64,000 bases of DNA from Guillardia theta CCMP2712 (lineage: Eukaryota; Cryptophyceae; Pyrenomonadales; Geminigeraceae), in assembly GCF_000315625.1 (NCBI RefSeq), contig NW_005434671.1, positions 124,001 to 188,000 of the forward strand, given 5' to 3'. The position numbers were made by a program, and so were the translations under genes. The notes beneath the pieces are model-generated. The model was not told the origin of the DNA. It did no database searches and saw only the letters and a program-made list of their open reading frames with translations. Positions 63,252-64,000 of this stretch are shown here, piece by piece (the first letter of the stretch is position 1; the number at the start of each line of letters is the position of its first letter).

Positions 63252-64000
63252 ATGCCGATCAGGGAACGTATCGAGGCGCTGAAGGGTGCGCTGATGGAGA
63301 AGATGGAGGGACAGGAGAGCGTCAGGTTGCCGAGAAAGTCCAAGAGCGCGACGAGAGGCCAGCTGGATGAAGCCAGAGCTGCTCAGCTGGGCGACTCGTC
63401 AAGTAGACTAGAAGCTAGTGACATGGGGAGCGTGGTACAAGACGAAGGTGGTGGGGGAGGCAGCGAGGCCTCGCGCAGGCTATCCCGTCTGGAAAGGAAG
63501 ATCGAAAAGATCGAGAAGCTTTCGAAGAAGGAGAACGTGAACTTTCAGCACAAACATAATAGCATCGAGCATGGAGTAAGAGGCTTGAAATCGGCGAGGC
63601 AGCAGGCATCGCAGGAGGGAGCAGAAGAGACAGATGTACAGAAGGAAAAGCTTGTTGCTATGATAGAAGCGATGAAGATTGAAAGGGAAGGCAGCTTCAA
63701 GCAGCTGCAAGCGTACATCCATCAGCGCCACGAAGCCATGAAACAAGACATTCATCGCAAGCTGCTGGAACAGTCTGAACCAGCGAAAGCACAAGAACGA
63801 TTCGGGATGGGGGGAAGGGATTGGAAGGAGCAGATAGACATGCACGACTCCGCTATGGCATACTCAGAGAACTTGATCATGATAGCTCTGCAGCAGAAGA
63901 TGGACATGTTGCGCCTTGAACTTCTACGAGAGAAAACGATCTGGCAGAAGACCATCGAGCAAGTTCAAGACGCCATGAGCGGAATGGTGTTATCTCTCGC
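63252..64000 (+). CDS. Coiled-coil protein, 5' part only, runs off the window
   Basis: The ATG at 63252 opens a frame of 249 codons with no stop before the right edge. It begins MPIRERIEALKGALMEKMEG, followed by a charged linker with a Gly run (about residue 75), then heptad-like helices (SRLERKIEKIEKLSKKEN, VAMIEAMKIEREGSFKQLQ, AMKQDIHRKLLEQ, LIMIALQQKMDMLRLELL). No signal peptide or known domain is seen. Codon and amino-acid usage look like a real gene, and the divergent neighbour supports a start here. Function unknown. Confidence 0.75.
   Translation, partial: MPIRERIEALKGALMEKMEGQESVRLPRKSKSATRGQLDEARAAQLGDSSSRLEASDMGSVVQDEGGGGGSEASRRLSRLERKIEKIEKLSKKENVNFQHKHNSIEHGVRGLKSARQQASQEGAEETDVQKEKLVAMIEAMKIEREGSFKQLQAYIHQRHEAMKQDIHRKLLEQSEPAKAQERFGMGGRDWKEQIDMHDSAMAYSENLIMIALQQKMDMLRLELLREKTIWQKTIEQVQDAMSGMVLSL

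Overview
The window looks like nuclear DNA of a flagellated, probably photosynthetic, unicellular eukaryote. Nearly every gene is interrupted by very short GT-AG introns, mostly 40-60 nt with a few of about 90-195 nt. Several genes have no role outside a cilium: an IFT56/TTC26 homologue, a DM10-domain EFHC/Rib72-type protein and a TFKP-repeat EF-hand protein. Base composition, short introns and a Ty1/copia element with a half-tRNA primer site would fit a cryptophyte such as Guillardia theta, but the species is an inference. No CRISPR array, rRNA or convincing tRNA gene was seen.

Layout. 0-6 kb: an unrecognised protein (-), a SAP-like basic protein (+) and a TFKP/EF-hand protein (-). 6-13.9 kb: an almost intact Ty1/copia retrotransposon (6806-13184) inserted in GC-rich repeat DNA, with near-identical LTRs, a 5-bp target duplication and one frameshift in reverse transcriptase. 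14-17 kb: a cyclic-nucleotide-binding-like coiled-coil protein. 17-20 kb: an alpha/beta hydrolase and an acidic secretory protein. 20-24.4 kb: a GT23-like fucosyltransferase (+) convergent with IFT56 (-). 25-28.5 kb: a large AT-hook coiled-coil protein. 30-32 kb: an ABC-F ATPase. 32.7-36.2 kb: an ankyrin/coiled-coil protein and a leucine-rich-repeat protein, divergent. 36.4-41.4 kb: three paralogous copies of an unrecognised protein of about 65 residues, with the DM10 gene between the first and second. 41.5-44.1 kb: an ARM-repeat plus TIR protein (SARM1-like architecture). 44.7-47.8 kb: a secreted cysteine-rich protein convergent with adenylyl cyclase-associated protein (CAP). 48.6-50.4 kb: DDRGK1/UFBP1. 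51-51.7 kb: a polytopic membrane protein. 52.3-54.6 kb: the spliceosomal cyclophilin CWC27. 55-56.8 kb: a pogo/Tigger (CENP-B-like) transposase-derived gene whose catalytic triad is degenerate. 58.6-61.5 kb: a GT32 glycosyltransferase. 61.6-63.2 kb: a signal-peptide repeat protein, sharing a 97-bp divergent intergenic region with a coiled-coil gene that runs off the right edge.

The genes are mostly independent housekeeping and ciliary loci, not a pathway cluster. The most unusual items are the small-protein family, the ARM-TIR protein, the degenerate transposase gene, the copia element with its start codon inside the primer-binding site, and a dispersed family of GC-rich islets. Exon boundaries were assigned by eye from splice consensus and reading phase. 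Gene spans are therefore firmer than individual exons.
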